Below, in pieces: positions 49,129-61,787 of a stretch of DNA of 64,000 nt. The notes beneath the pieces are model-generated. The model searched no databases. It saw only the letters and a program-made list of their open reading frames with translations, and was not told where the DNA came from. Each line of letters starts with the position of its first letter. Positions within the stretch are counted from its first letter, which is position 1. A program made the position numbers and the translations under genes. The stretch covers positions 105,245,760 to 105,309,759 of the forward strand of contig NC_080041.1 in assembly GCF_012489685.1 (NCBI RefSeq). The letters are read 5' to 3'. This stretch comes from Lotus japonicus (Eukaryota; Streptophyta; Magnoliopsida; Fabales; Fabaceae).

Positions 49129-49370
49129 GACATTGATCATGATTGTAAGCAAGTAAGTTCAATTCTATCCTTTTGTATGAGGCATTGGAACTTGAGGTTA
49201 AGATACAGAAAATGTTATTGGAACTTGAGGACAAGTCCAACCAGCTTGAAAGTCAGAAGAAACATAAGGCTAGGGATGCTAAAGATGAGAATGAAAAAGC
49301 TTAAAGCGGAGATTGCGCATTATGTGAGCAGCTAGAAGGAAAATAATTTTTTTTAGTACTGAGTTGGAAC
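49129..49370 (+). pseudogene. Degenerate coiled-coil exon fragment, sister copy
   Basis: Nearly identical to 23191-23440. The peptide LELEDKSNQLESQKKHKARD and the frame-shifted KLKAEIAHYVSS are visible. Same interpretation as in unit 1. Confidence 0.45.
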
Positions 49371-49725
49371 TCATGAAGTAAACAACCGAGGATTCTGAGA
49401 CACAATGTTACAATTGAGAAAAGTGATTGGTACCCAAATGCTATTTTCTCCATTAACATTTCATAATATCATCTACTATCCATCATTTTCCACTGTCATG
49501 TATTTTCATAGCATAAAAATGATTGACTTGAAGCTAAGGATTGTTTATGGCAGAGGGCCAAATACTGTCAGCACAAGCAAATTCATAAAACATTGTTGAA
49601 TGTCTAAGTCAACCATTTAAACATGTCCACTAAATATTTATATAAACTAAAACTAATTCCTAATAATATTATAATAAAAGTATTTGTTATCATAGACAAA
49701 ATGACTAGTCAGTACAAGCAAAGCT

Positions 49726-51680
49726 CTAATAAAATGAAGAGAACAAGTCAATCTTGGCTATAATGGGCTTAAACATGATCTCAAGCTCCTTTACATAATC
49801 CTCAAGCACCTGTATTTCATATGCCTTATTATTACCACCATCAAGCAAACTTGTAGCCTTTGTGATTGCAGAACTGATCTTCTCCTTTTCTTTTGAGCTA
49901 AGCTTTAAATTAATACAATCATTCTTCAAGGCTTTCTTCATCTTGTAAATGTAATCATCCAAAGAATTCATTGCATTGGCCTTCCTAAGGAATTGCTTGT
50001 CTTCAGCCAGGTAACTCTCAGCTTCTTGAACCAATCTCTTAATTTCTTGGGTCGACAGCCTCCCTTTGTCATTGGTTATGGTGATCTCATTCTTACTGCC
50101 AGTGGTTTGTTCCTTAGCGGAAACAGTTAGAACCCCATTTTCATCGATAGCAAAGCATATATCATGACCATTTCCGCGAGGAGCACGAGGAATGCCGGAA
50201 AGAACAAAGGAACCCAACAAATTGTTATCACTGGCTATTGCTCTCTCACCCTCATAAACCGCAATCAAGACACTGGTTTGGTTATCTTTCACTGTCATGT
50301 AACCCTTTGTCTTCTTGACAGGAATGGTAGTATTCCTAGGAATCACCACACTCATGATATCTCCTTTTAGTGATGTACCAAGAGACAGCGGTGTAACATC
50401 GGAAAGCACCAGGTTTGGGACATTCTTAATGCTTCCACTCAGCAAAGCAGCTTGGACAGCAGCACCATAAGCAACAGCCTCATCAGGGTTGATGCTCTTG
50501 CAGAGATCCTTCCCCTTGAAAAATTCCTGCAATAACTCCTGCACTTTGGGAATCCTAGACGAGCCACCAACAAGGACAACATCATCTACACTACTCTTGT
50601 CCATCTTAGCATCATTGAGGCACCTATCCACTGTTTCTATACATTCTCTAAACATGTCCATGTTAAGTTCCTCAAACCTTGCACGAGTGATTGAGGAACA
50701 GAAATCAATGCCCTGATACAAACAATCTACCTCAACTGTGGTACATGTAGTCGATGAGAGTGTCCTTTTGGCCCTCTCGCAAGCACTTCTCAACCTCCTC
50801 AGGGCTTTAGGATTTCCACTAATATCCAATTTGCTCTTCCTTTTGAACTCCTCTACAAAGTAGTTCACCATTCTATTATCGAAATCCTCTCCACCTAAGT
50901 GAGTATTTCCTGCAGTGGCTTTAACTTTGAAGTCCTTACCTTTAATTGAAAGGAGAGACACATCAAAAGTACCACCACCAAGGTCAAAGATGAATATATT
51001 TCGCGGTTTCTTACAATCACTTCTCTTGTCAAGGCCATACGCAATAGCTGCAGCTGTAGGTTCATTGATTATCCGCTTAACATTGAGACCAGCAATGGTA
51101 CCCGCATCTATGGTAGCTTTGCGCTGAGAGTCATTGAAATAAGCAGGTACAGTGATAACTGCATTCTTAACAGGTGACTCCAGATATGTCTCAGCAATTT
51201 CGCACATCTTTGTGAGAACCATGGATGATATTTCTTCAGCAAAAAGATGCTTCTCCTTACCGTGATACTTAACAACAATCATGGGTTTGTCATCAACACC
51301 CGCAATAACCTTGAATGGCCATAACATCATATCATTTTTTATAATGGGATCACTGTACTTCCTACCAATCAACCTCTTAGCATCTGCGTCAATAATAACA
51401 AATTCTCAACTATTTATCATTTGTCAGCAGGCTAGTAAAAAAAACAGTTGAAAATTTTACCAAAAACAGTGTTCTCAGGGTTTGTAGCAGCCTGATTCTT
51501 AGCAGCTAAACCAATTAACCTTTGATCATCTGTGAAAGCAACATAGGATGGAGTAATTGGGTTGCCTTGTTCATTGTGAATGATGTCCACTCTGCGTTGT
51601 TGATCATTCCAAACTGCAACACACGAGTAGGTGGTTCCAAGGTCGATTCCTATGGCACATCCCTCATCCTTTTTGCCCAT
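49726..51680 (-). CDS. Hsp70 copy 4 (cytosolic Hsc70-like, EEVD-less), intact
   Basis: Exon 1 is 51461-51680 and exon 2 is 49726-51383, with the same intron position as copy 2. It encodes 625 residues. ATPase motifs are conserved ([41 protein letters not shown]). Flanks and the N- and C-terminal parts are almost identical to copy 2. The substrate domain differs strongly: after DVTPLSLG it reads TSLKGDIMS where copy 2 has IWIKGAIMS, and GYMTVKDNQ where copy 2 has GYKTSADNQ. The linker is NLVLSDVTP. The C-terminus is KIDLFSSFY with no GGMP tail or EEVD. Predicted leader intron 51690-52023; TATA box at 52128-52134. The unusual localisation of changes relative to copy 2 suggests selection or conversion within the domain. 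Confidence 0.93.
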
Positions 51681-52127
51681 TCTTTCAATCTAACAATCAA
51701 AGGAACAAGTTGATGCATGGGAATAATGAATGGTGTAAAGCTCAACTTTATGTGTCACATTAGAATCAGATTTAGCTGAATATTTCTTTGATGGAATTAA
51801 TTATGCACCGAATTTAAAACCATTTAATAAACTCGATTTGTTATCCTAAGTGTTAAACAACTCATCTTAGGTATTAATCTTAGAATGTAGTATGGCCTGT
51901 GCATTGTTTGCACAAAAGAACGTTCATGTGAGTTCACCCTAAAGCTAAAAATTATGTTTCGTTCATGAAAACAATGATAACATAAAAGAATAACACATAA
52001 CAAAAATAAGGAACAGATCTTACACCAAAAGAACGCAGGGAGCAAGAGACAAACAGGGGAGACGGTGAGTTTGTTAGCGGAAAATACTGAAAATGAAGAT
52101 GGAGAGTGACACTGGTTTGGGTTTTTC

Positions 52128-52134
52128 TTTTATA
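52128..52134 (-). promoter_or_regulatory. TATA box of Hsp70 copy 4
   Basis: CTATAAAAG on the minus strand, positionally equivalent to 26222-26228. The region lacks the micro-retroposon found upstream of copy 2. Confidence 0.7.
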
Positions 52135-53082
52135 GAAGAACTAGTACTTTGACCCATTCATTTATGTTTTTTTTTTTGTGTGTGTGTTTTTTTAAAGTTA
52201 TTTTATGGATCTAAATTTATTTTAGATCTAATAATTCATAAATTTGTATGTTTTTTTATTGAATGTTTGTTTTTGTTTTTTTGAGATGCTATTTTATTTT
52301 TATCTTTTGTTTTTTCAAATGCTCGATTGATGAGTTTTTTTTATGTCTATTGAATAGTTTATTATAGGAATTTAAAGTGACATGTATGAGCTAAGAATAG
52401 CTATCAAATGTTTCGTGAGTTTCTGACAACTTTAGGTCGTCCCTAATACGTCGGATAGTTACCAACAACCAATACCGTCAATAATATGAGTACATTTTTA
52501 ATAAAACCAAAATCATCTACATGTGGTGTAGCAAAAGAAAAGCACTTCTCACAACAAGGGGCGGGAAATATTATTTGGCTATGTGATATGTTATGATTTT
52601 AGTTGGGTAAATTTAATTTGCCATTTCTCTAAATTTTCCGCCAATGGAAAATGATGCCGTTGTCGAAGGGGCGAAATACATGTGTGTATTTCCCAACCCG
52701 ATTCTAATTATAATCTTGTTACCATCTAAGTGAGGCATAAGATTTAATCAACCCTTAGATGAGGGAAGCTAGGTTAACCCAATGCATTAAGAGATTGTTA
52801 GTTTAAGCTAAGCTTCACATGCAAGTGAAGTGAAAATGATGGATATATATCGTTATATTTCATTCTGACGTATTCCCACTGTTCTGGATAGTTTTGCTGG
52901 CTTGATGATTAAAATTTGTGCTCTCCTATCTTTTGGCCATGCTACTTTTATATGATTTTAGTTTTTACACGATCTAATGTCGTTCTATGATTGTAGGTGT
53001 TGGTTCTAAGATCAAAATGCTCAACTAAGTGGGAAGAGATTAAAACCAACAAATCAGGACAAAGGTAATATATAGTAAAATC

Positions 53083-54987
53083 TGTTGGGAAATAACACAG
53101 CTGAAGAAGTAAAATAAATCAGGAGCGCAATCAACAACACAAGAATATAACGTGGAAACTCCAAAATCGGAGAAAAAACCACAGCCGTTGTCAAAACCGA
53201 CAACCAGAGAATAAACACTATGTGAAAATTGTTACAACACATAGACTTCACTCTCAACCACCCCATAACCCTGGTACACCCACACTCTCCAAAGTAAATA
53301 TTTGAACTACATCTCACAATACTCTAAAACAAGAGCATAAGAGAAAAAGAAAACACAAATATAAACTTAAAGTGTTTTCAGGTGCTACATGTTTGGTGTT
53401 TTGGTGTGTTGAAACAAGGAGCCTAAGATCCCTATATATAGTCTTGAACCCTCCCACCCCTCACTAATCTAAGCGATGTGGGACTTCTCCAAGATGCATA
53501 ACTTGATCTTTTTTCTCCTTCATTAGCAATGTGGGACTTACATTGCAATCAACTCCAACAATCTCCACCTTGATTGTAATGACCTTCAGTCTTCATTGTC
53601 TATACCGACAATCATTGTCTTCACCGACAAACATAATTTTCATTGTCTATATACCGACAAATTAAATTATCATACTCCACCATAAAAGAGTACACTACAC
53701 TTGGAACTAAACCATTCCAAGAATTTTCTTCACTTGGAACTAAACCATTCCAAGAATTTCCACATGTCGAAACCTTGTTGAAAATTTATGGTGCAACTTC
53801 CATGTTGGCTTACTCCGGAAGTTCATCAGCCATCGACATAACCACGTACCTTGCATCAATGCCAACCAATGCCCGCACGCTATCACCACACACCTTGCAT
53901 CTATATCAACCAATGCCCGTGTGCCACCTGGACAATCTCATGCCCAGAACGCCTTGTGTAATCATGATTGCATCAACTCCTCCATCACAGCATCATCACA
54001 GCTGCATACCGACTGTAAACCGTGCACCAGGTTGGTTCCTAACTTGAACCTCCCAAAACAGCACTTCACAATGTCACACTTCTTCAGCACCTTCGCAATA
54101 CCACACAAAGTGATATCCATCGAACCGGAAGCTCTGATACCACTTGTTGGGGGAGACAGGGGAGCCCATGGGCCGAGGAGCAAGACACCAAGAGATCTTG
54201 GACACCACATCTTAACCCAAAACCTTAAGGCATTAGGTTTATGGGTCACATCTCTTATAAAGTCTTCTTCTCACCCACACTTAACCAATGTGGGACTCCA
54301 ATTCCGCACTTGAATTCTCAACAATCTCCCCCTCAAGTGCGAGTCACCTCCACATTATCATGGCCCCCCTCCGCGGAAGCTTATCCACTCTTGCACCGCC
54401 GTTCACTTCACCGCGTCAACGGAACCCGCCGCCTAGCCACACCGCTAGGAAGACTTTCGACACAAGGAGTCGTAACCATGGCTACACCAACCATCGGCTC
54501 TGATACCACTGTTGGGAAATAACACAGCTGAAGAAGTAAAATAAATCAGGAGCGCAATCAACAACACAAGAATATAACGTGGAAACTCCAAAATCGGAGA
54601 AAAAACCACAGCCGTTGTCAAAACCGACAACCAGAGAATAAACACTATGTGAAAATTGTTACAACACATAGACTTCACTCTCAACCACCCCATAACCCCG
54701 GTACACCCACACTCTCCAAAGTAAATATTTGAACTACATCTCACAATACTCTAAAACAAGAGCATAAGAGAAAAAGAAAACACAAATATAAACTTAAAGT
54801 GTTTTCAGGTGCTACATGTTTGGTGTTTTGGTGTGTTGAAACAAGGAGCCTAAGATCCCTATATATAGTCTTGAACCCTCCCACCCCTCACTAATCTAAG
54901 CGATGTGGGACTTCTCCAAGATGCATAACTTAATCTTTTTTCTCCTTCATTAGCAATGTGGGACTTACATTGCAATCAACTCCAACA
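53083..54987 (-). mobile_element. Young non-autonomous LTR element with composite interior
   Basis: Two 478-bp LTRs (53083-53560 and 54510-54987) differ at only two positions I can see. The 5-bp duplication AAATC flanks it (53078-53082, 54988-54992), and block 2 near 28355 has the empty site. On the minus strand a primer-binding site TGGTATCAGAGCC follows the 5' LTR (54509-54497), complementary to initiator Met-tRNA as usual. A purine tract precedes the 3' LTR (AAGGTGGAGATTG, 53573-53561). The 949-bp interior codes for no protein. Confidence 0.92.
54145..54323 (-). repeat. Foreign 179-bp LTR embedded in the element
   Basis: Begins TGTTGAGAATTCAAG on the minus strand (54323) and ends CTCCCCCAACA (54145). 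Upstream of it on that strand lies a purine tract GAGGGGGAGAT (54334-54324). Downstream is another primer-binding-type sequence TGGTATCAGAGCTTCC (54143-54128). It is a complete LTR of a different family with its own PPT and PBS on the outside, as in a tandem or recombinant cDNA. Confidence 0.75.
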
Positions 54988-55217
54988 AAATCCCGAGTTT
55001 CCATTTCTTGAAATTAGACCTTTCTTTCAATCCAGACAGGAAGGCAGTGAAACTATACCTTGCTAGTTGGAAATAAAGTTGATAGGGTTAAGTTTCATGC
55101 TCTAGTACTAGGCCTGAATAGATATTGCCCAAGCGAATGAATCTATGATCATTGTGAAATATTCTCCATTAGAATTATGACAATGAAACAAAATTGAAGT
55201 TTTGTCTTCCATGTGTC

Positions 55218-56056
55218 TTAAAGTAGTTCACCATTCTATTATCGAAATCCTCTCCTCCTAAGTGAGTATTTCCTGCAGTGGCTTTAACTTTGAATTCCTT
55301 TCCTTTAATTGTAAGGAGAGACACATCAAAAGTATCACCACCAAGGTCAAAGATGAATTTCGCTCTTCCGCACAATAAGTTCTCTTGTCTAGGCCATATG
55401 CAATGGCTGCAGCTGTGGGTTCATTGATTAACCGCATAACATTTTGACCAGCAATGGTTCCAGCATCTATGGTGGCTTTGCGCTGAGAGTCATTGAAATA
55501 AGCGGGCACAGTAATAACTGCATTCTTAACGGGTGACTCCAGATATGCCTCAGCAATCTCCCGCATCTTTGTGAGAACCATGGATGATATTTCCTCAGCA
55601 AAAAAGTGCTTCTCCTTACCGTGATACTTAACAACAATCATGGGTTTGTCATCAACACCCGCAATAACCTTGAATGGCCATAACATGATATCATTTTTTA
55701 TAATGGGATCATTAAACTTCCTACCAATTAATCTCTTAGCATCTGCATAAATATTAACAAATTCTCAACTATTTATCATTTTTCCAGCTTAATGTAAACA
55801 TTTAGAGTAGGGCAGTAAAAAAGTTGAAATTTTTACCAAAAACAGTGTTCTCAGGGTTTGTAGCAGCCTGATTCTTAGCAGCTAAACCAATCAACCTTTG
55901 ATCATCTGTGAAAGCAACAAAGGAAGGAGTAATTGTGTTGCCTTGTTCATTGTGAATGATGTCCACTCTGCGATGTTGCTCATTCCAAACTGCAACACAC
56001 GAGTAGGTGGTGCCAAGGTCGATTCCTATGGCACATTTCTCATCTTTTTTGCCCAT
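55218..56056 (-). pseudogene. Hsp70 copy 5, 3'-deleted pseudogene
   Basis: Exon 1 (55837-56056) is intact. Exon 2 starts at 55742 and remains alignable to about 55218, where it joins abruptly to sequence that in block 2 lies upstream of the next copy (near 28600). The deletion removed about two thirds of exon 2, its 3' flank and part of the spacer. In addition, four bases are missing near 55355 (within NIFIFDLGG), which shifts the frame, and one Gly of the GGG motif reads Asp. Nothing functional can be made. The 5' flank resembles copies 1 and 3. Confidence 0.93.
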
Positions 56057-57059
56057 TCTTTCAATCTAGCAAAACATAGTGATTAAAAAATACAAGTTGA
56101 TGCATGGGAATAATGAATGGTGTAAAGCTCAACTTTATGTGTCACATGAGAATCAGACTTAGCTGAATATTTCTTTGAAGGAATTTGTTATGCACCTAAT
56201 TTAGAACCATTTGATAAACTCCACTGTTATCCTAAGTGTTAAGCAATTCATCATAGGTAGACAAGTGTAATTTAGATATTTTCTTTGAGGAAATTGGAAT
56301 CCTAATCAGTGGCCAGCTTTGTTTATAAACTTTGTTAACCGCTACGAATCTACGCAGTTAGCACTCTTTCTGAGGTAACTGTAAAATTAACTTATGATTA
56401 GAGGATGGCTAACCTGGAAACAAATGGAGTTTAAAAATAGTTGTCATGAACCAACTATCTCAAAAGGTTACATTATAGAAATAGTTTGTTAATAACACTA
56501 TATTAGAGTTTTATAATAAAGTGGTCTAAAATAGCACAATGTAGTTTGGCCTGTGCATTGTTTGCACAAACATAAAAGAATGTTCATGTGTCTTCTTCAC
56601 CCTAAAGCTAAAAACTTAAATGTTTCATTCATGAAAACGTTAAAGAATAACAGAACCAAAATAAGGAACAAGTCATACCACCAAAAGAGAGCAGCACACA
56701 GGGGAGACGGTCACTCGAGGGAGAAAGAAGCAGCTTCGAGAGTTTGTTAGCGCAAAATACTGAAAATGAAGATGGAGAGTGACACTGGTTTAGTCTTTTC
56801 TGTTACAGATGATATCTTTGATGTTCTGTTTTTTTTTGTTAAAGTTGATATCTTGTATTTTACATTTAGATTTTTATGAAAATGGTATATTCAAAATTTT
56901 CATTTACATTTTGTTTCGTGGAAAAAATGATAGGGTTTCTCCAATTTCATAATTATTTAAAATAAAAAGAATAAAATGGTATATTCAAAATTTACATTAT
57001 CAAAGTTGTTGTTCTAGAGATAAGTAAGTTGGAAATGAGAGCGATAGTTCAAATTCCGA

Positions 57060-57360
57060 AAAAGATATATGTTGTGAGTGACATGAATTTGCAGAAAAAA
57101 TTAAAATATTACATCGGTTTAAAATTTAAAGTTTAAACTGCCAGAAAACGAAATAGTCTGCCGCAATATTCCATCGGTTCTGCAACCCCCGCGAGACCAC
57201 GTGTCCACGTCCACTGTAGTATTGACACTAAACTCAAATCACGCTCAACTATTACACTGAACTATCTTTATTTGGTTATTTGTCAAACTAAACTTCAATC
57301 TCACTCACAAATTACACTCCACCCCATTTATCCTATCATTGGCCGTGTTGATTTTATTAT
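57060..57360. other. Unit 3-specific spacer sequence
   Basis: Diverges from units 1 and 2 just where those carry the LINE. No coding sequence, and I see no defined element ends. Confidence 0.5.
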
Positions 57361-57819
57361 CAAAATGCTCTAGTAGGTGGGAACTGGGAAGAGATTAAAA
57401 CTAACAATTTGGGATCACAAGTAATATATAGTCAAATATTGTGTTTCCAGTTCTTGAAATTAGACCTTTTGTTCAATCCAGATTGGAAGGCACTGAAATT
57501 AGACCTTTAGTCAATCTATTCAACTAATAAAAAATGAGTGAAGATGCTAGTTGGAAATAAAGTTCATAGGGCAAGTTTCATGCTCTAGTATCTGTCCTGA
57601 ATAGATATTGCCCAAGGGAATGAATCTATTATCATCATGAAATGTTCTTCATTAGAAATTAGAATGGTTGAAAATGGTGGCTATGATGTTATTATCTGCA
57701 TTAAGACAATGAAACAAAAGTTCAAGTCTTGTTTTCTATGTGTCTTTTTCCAGTTTTTATAGAATAATGAATAACAACAATCCAATACTCCCTAGAATTT
57801 TTTTTGACATTCTCATGAT

Positions 57820-58165
57820 TGTAAGCAAAGTAAGTTCAATTCTCTATCCTTTTGTATGAGTTATTGGAACTTGAGGACAAGTTCAGAATTCAGATACACA
57901 AAAATGTTATTGGAACTCGAGGACAAGTCAAAACAGCTTCAAAGTTGGAAGGAATTTAAGGATAGGAATGCTAACTCTGGGAATGAAAAGCTTAAAGTGC
58001 AGATTTCACGCATATGAGGAAAGTAGAAGGAAAAGAAATTTGTAGAACTTCAACAACTTCTTTCTGGAGAAGGAAAAGGAACTCCAGACCAAAATTGTGG
58101 AGCTGGAAAGAAAATTGGAGAAATTAAATCAGACCATTGCTTCACAGAAGGTGCACTCATACTGA
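57820..58165 (+). pseudogene. Degenerate coiled-coil exon fragment, longest copy
   Basis: Shifting plus-strand frames give LELEDK, KNVIG, NEKLKVQIS, KFVELQQLL and KELQTKIVELERKLEKLNQT, with a GTGCAC donor-like end after ASQK. This shows the parent exon encoded a long coiled coil. It is broken by several stops and shifts. The parent is unidentified. Confidence 0.5.
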
Positions 58166-58461
58166 GTAATTTTGAGATTATTTTCCTATACTTCTCAAAT
58201 AAGCTTAGAGTTACAAGTTAACAACAGTTTCCCAAAAATCAATTCTGCTATGCAGCTAGCTGTTTTGAATAACGACTTTCTATATACAAAAAATGAAATG
58301 AAAAGAAAATGACAATGAAGGAAATGTACTTTGCATGCAACACAAACACTCTGGAGAACAAACACAAATTTAGCAAGAGGTAAAGTATGAGTCAGGGGAA
58401 CAAGTCAGGACGCATGTCGAGTGTCTAACTCAACCTCCACCACATATATTTATATAAACTT

Positions 58462-58526
58462 CCGGAACGAATTCACGGCCGTATCACTGACCGGCTATTA
58501 CTAGCGATTCCGGGGGCTTCATGTAG
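58462..58526 (-). other. 65-bp plastid 16S rRNA-like fragment
   Basis: On the minus strand it contains GGAATCGCTAGTAAT, GCCGGTCAG and GTGAATTCGTTCCGG in the order found near the 3' end of plastid small-subunit rRNA; the mitochondrial version differs at the middle block. It replaces the stretch AACTAATTCCTAATAAT-like sequence present 3' of the other copies. This is a nuclear insertion of plastid DNA, probably filler at a repaired break, with a few mismatches to my recollection of the plastid gene. Confidence 0.7.
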
Positions 58527-58589
58527 AACTTATTATAATAAAGGTTTTCGTTATCAAAGACAAAATGACTAGTCAGTACAAGCAAAGCT

Positions 58590-60566
58590 CTAATAAAATG
58601 AAGAGAACAAGTCAATCTTGCCCACAATTGGTTTAAACATGCTCTCAAGCTCCTTTACACAATCCTCAAGCACCTCTATTTCCTTTGGCTTACTATTACC
58701 ACCATCAAGCAAATTTGTAGCCTTTGTGATTGCAGAACTGATCTTCTCCTTTTCTGCTGATGTAAGCTTTAAATTAATACAATCATTCTTCAAAGCTTTC
58801 CTCATCTTGTAAATGTATTCATCCAAAGAATTCATTGCATTGGCCTTCCTAAGGATTTGCTTGTCTTCAGCCTGGAATTTCTCAGCTTCCTGAATCAATC
58901 TTTTAATTTCTTGGGTCGACAGCCTCCCTTTGTCATTGGTTATGGTGATCTCATTCTTACTACCAGTGTTTTTTACCTCAGCAGAAACAGTTAGAATGCC
59001 ATTTTCATCAATAGCAAACCATACATCAAATGGGTGACCACGAGGAGCACAAGGAAAGCCAGAAAGCCTAAAAGAACCCAAGAAATTGTTATCTCTTACT
59101 CCAGCTCTCTCACCTTCATAAACCTGAATCAGGACACTGGATTGGTTATCTACACCTGTCTCGTAACCCCGCGTCTTCTTTACAGGAATAGTAGTATTCC
59201 TTGGAATCACCACACTCATGATATATCCTTTTGCCACTATACCAAGAGACAACGGCGTAACATCTGACAAAACCAAGTTTGGAACCTTCTTAATGTCTCC
59301 ACTCAGCAATGCAGCCTGGACAGCAGCACCATAAGCAACAGCCTCATCTGGGTTGATGCTCTTGAATAGATCCTTCCCATTGAAAAACTCCTGTAGTAGT
59401 TGTTGCACTTTTGGAATCCTAGAAGATCCACCCACAAGAACAACATCATGCACTTTACTTTTTTCTATCTCAGCATCATTGAGGCACCTATTCACTGTCT
59501 CTATACATTCTCTAAACATGTCCATGTTAAGTTCCTCAAACCTTGAACGAGTGATTGAGGAACAGAAATCAATGCCTTGAAATAAAGAATCTACCTCAAC
59601 TGTGGTACATGTAGTCCATGAGAGTGTCCTTTTCGCCCTCTCGCAAGCAGTTCTCAACCTCCTCAGGGCTTTAGGATTTCCACTAATATCCAATTTGCTC
59701 TTCCTTTTGAACTCCTCTACAAAATAGATCACCATTCTGTTATCGAAATCCTCTCCTCCTAAGTGAGTATTTCCAGCAGTGGCTTTAACTTTGAATTCCT
59801 TACCTTTAATTGTAAGGAGAGACACATCAAAAGTACCACCACCAAGGTCAAAGATGAATATATTTCGCGGTTTCTTACAATTAGTTCTCTTGTCAAGGCC
59901 ATACGCAATGGCTGCAGCTGTGGGTTCATTGATTATCCGCTTAACACTGAGACCAGCAATGGTGCCCGCATCTATGGTGGCTTTGCGCTGAGAGTCATTG
60001 AAATAAGCCGGCACAGTGATAACTGCATTCTTAACAGGTGACTCCAGATATGCCTCAGCAATCTCGCGCATCTTTGAAAGAACCATGGATGATATTTCCT
60101 CAGCAAAAAGATGCTTCTCCTTACCATGATACTTAACAACAATCATGGGTTTGTCATCAACCCCCGCAATAACCTTGAATGGCCATAACATCATATCATT
60201 TTTTATAATGGGATCACTGTACTTCCTACCAATCAACCTCTTAGCATCTGCATCAATAATAACAAATTCGCAACTATTTATCATTTGTCCTGCTTAATGC
60301 AAACATTGAGAGTAGGGTAGTAAAAAAAAACAGTTGAAAATTTTACCAAAAACAGTGTTCTCAGGGTTTGTAGCAGCCTGATTCTTAGCAGCAACACCAA
60401 TCAACCTTTGATCATCTGTGAAAGCAACAAAGGAGGGAGTAATTGGGTTGCCTTGTTCATTGTGAATGATGTCCACTCTGCGATGTTGCTCATTCCAAAC
60501 TGCAACACACGAGTAGGTGGTGCCAAGGTCGATCCCAATGGCACACCCCTTGTCTTTTTTGCCCAT
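58590..60566 (-). CDS. Hsp70 copy 6 (cytosolic Hsc70-like, EEVD-less), intact
   Basis: Exon 1 is 60347-60566 and exon 2 is 58590-60247, with the conserved intron in the Asp codon. It encodes 625 residues. ATPase motifs are as in copies 2 and 4 ([42 protein letters not shown]). The linker is [13 protein letters not shown]. Arch region: IVAKGYIMS and GYETGVDNQ, giving Lys and Gly at the DnaK 404/429 equivalents. The lid ends [13 protein letters not shown] tail and EEVD are absent. Predicted leader intron 60575-61033 with a GTAACA donor; TATA box at 61151-61157. The upstream ATG within the intron frame (near 60284) is not the start: the spliced frame begins at MGKKDKGC. Confidence 0.93.
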
Positions 60567-61150
60567 TCTTTCAATCTAACAAAACAAAGTGATCAAATTA
60601 AAAGAACAAGTTGATGCATGGGAATAATGAATGGTGTAAAGGTCAAATTTATGTGTCACATGAGAAACAGATTTATATGAAATTTCTTTAAAAGAATTGT
60701 TATGCACCTAGTTTTTTAACCATTTAATAAACTCCACTATTAACCTAAATGTTTTGTACATCAGAAAGATAAACTACAGATCTTTAGGATTGATTACTTC
60801 CCCTCCCTAATTCATATGTCCATCAACTCTTACCCCTTAGTTATCATTTAGGGACGTTAAACAACTCATCTTAGGTAGACTAGTGTAATTAAGATATTTT
60901 CATTGATAAACATTTATATCAATGGATATTATTCTTCTTAGAATAATGTAGTTCTAAATTTGAGATGTTTGGTTGATGAACACAATGATAACATAAAAAG
61001 AGAAACGGAATCAAATTAAGAAATAAATGTTACCAGGAAGCAACCACTCACACAGAGGAGACGGTGTCTTGTGCCGTGATCAGTCGACGGAGAAAGAGAC
61101 TAGCTTCGTGAGTTTGTTCAGATGGAAAGTGACATTGGTTTGAGTTTTCC

Positions 61151-61157
61151 TTTTATA
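61151..61157 (-). promoter_or_regulatory. TATA box of Hsp70 copy 6
   Basis: CTATAAAAGG on the minus strand, followed by the same CACTTTCCATC-type leader seen in copies 2 and 4. Confidence 0.7.
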
Positions 61158-61787
61158 GAGATTTTTTTATTTTTTATTTTTTATTTCTTAATCTCATTGG
61201 ATTAAATAATAATATTTTAAAAAACTAACAAACTGATAAGATTCCACATTCCATAATCGATAATTAATTAATTATTAATGCCTTGATAATTTTGCATTCA
61301 ATTTATCTTCTAAGTGTAACAAAACAGAATTAAAAAATCTTGCATTCAATTTAAGTGGTTGAGTTACTGATTAGTGGATATTATACCTGCGTTCCACGAT
61401 TTACTTACAATATTTTTAAACATTTATATAAATTACTATAGTTTAAATTATTATAGTTTCATTTTTTTTAAAAGTCAATTTTAAGTTGATAAATGTTGTT
61501 ATTTAATGTAAGTAGTTGAATGCATTCCTCTTGCAACCAAAAAAAATGTAAGTAGTTGAATAATTTTTTATTATACAAATATTTTTAGTTTGTAATTTTA
61601 TTGTTTAATATATGTATTACAAAGAAAATTTGATGTTTTTTTTGCTTTATTTAATGGATCCTCGAACTTGAATGAAAGCAAATGCGTTTTCCAAAAAGAG
61701 GTATTGATTTGGTACAATGCTTTTAATAGAATGCAATACTTATGTTTTTCTTACGTATTTAATGTTAAACTCAAGTATGTTTTACAC

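Larger units (their letters stand above)
55220..61160 (-). repeat. Tandem unit 3 of the Hsp70 array (copies 5 and 6)
   Basis: Truncated copy 5 and intact copy 6. The flank of copy 5 matches those of copies 1 and 3, including the sentence near 56550-56640. It lacks the LINE and both micro-retroposons found in units 1 and 2, so this unit separated first. Confidence 0.75.

Noticed and set aside
58462..58526. Cloning-vector contamination
   Set aside because: The GAATTC inside looked vector-like, but the order of words fits plastid 16S rRNA; an artefact still needs exclusion by independent sequence.
60284..60294. Alternative start of Hsp70 copy 6 within the intron
   Set aside because: Splicing restores the conserved frame with exon 1; the upstream in-frame residues are intronic.
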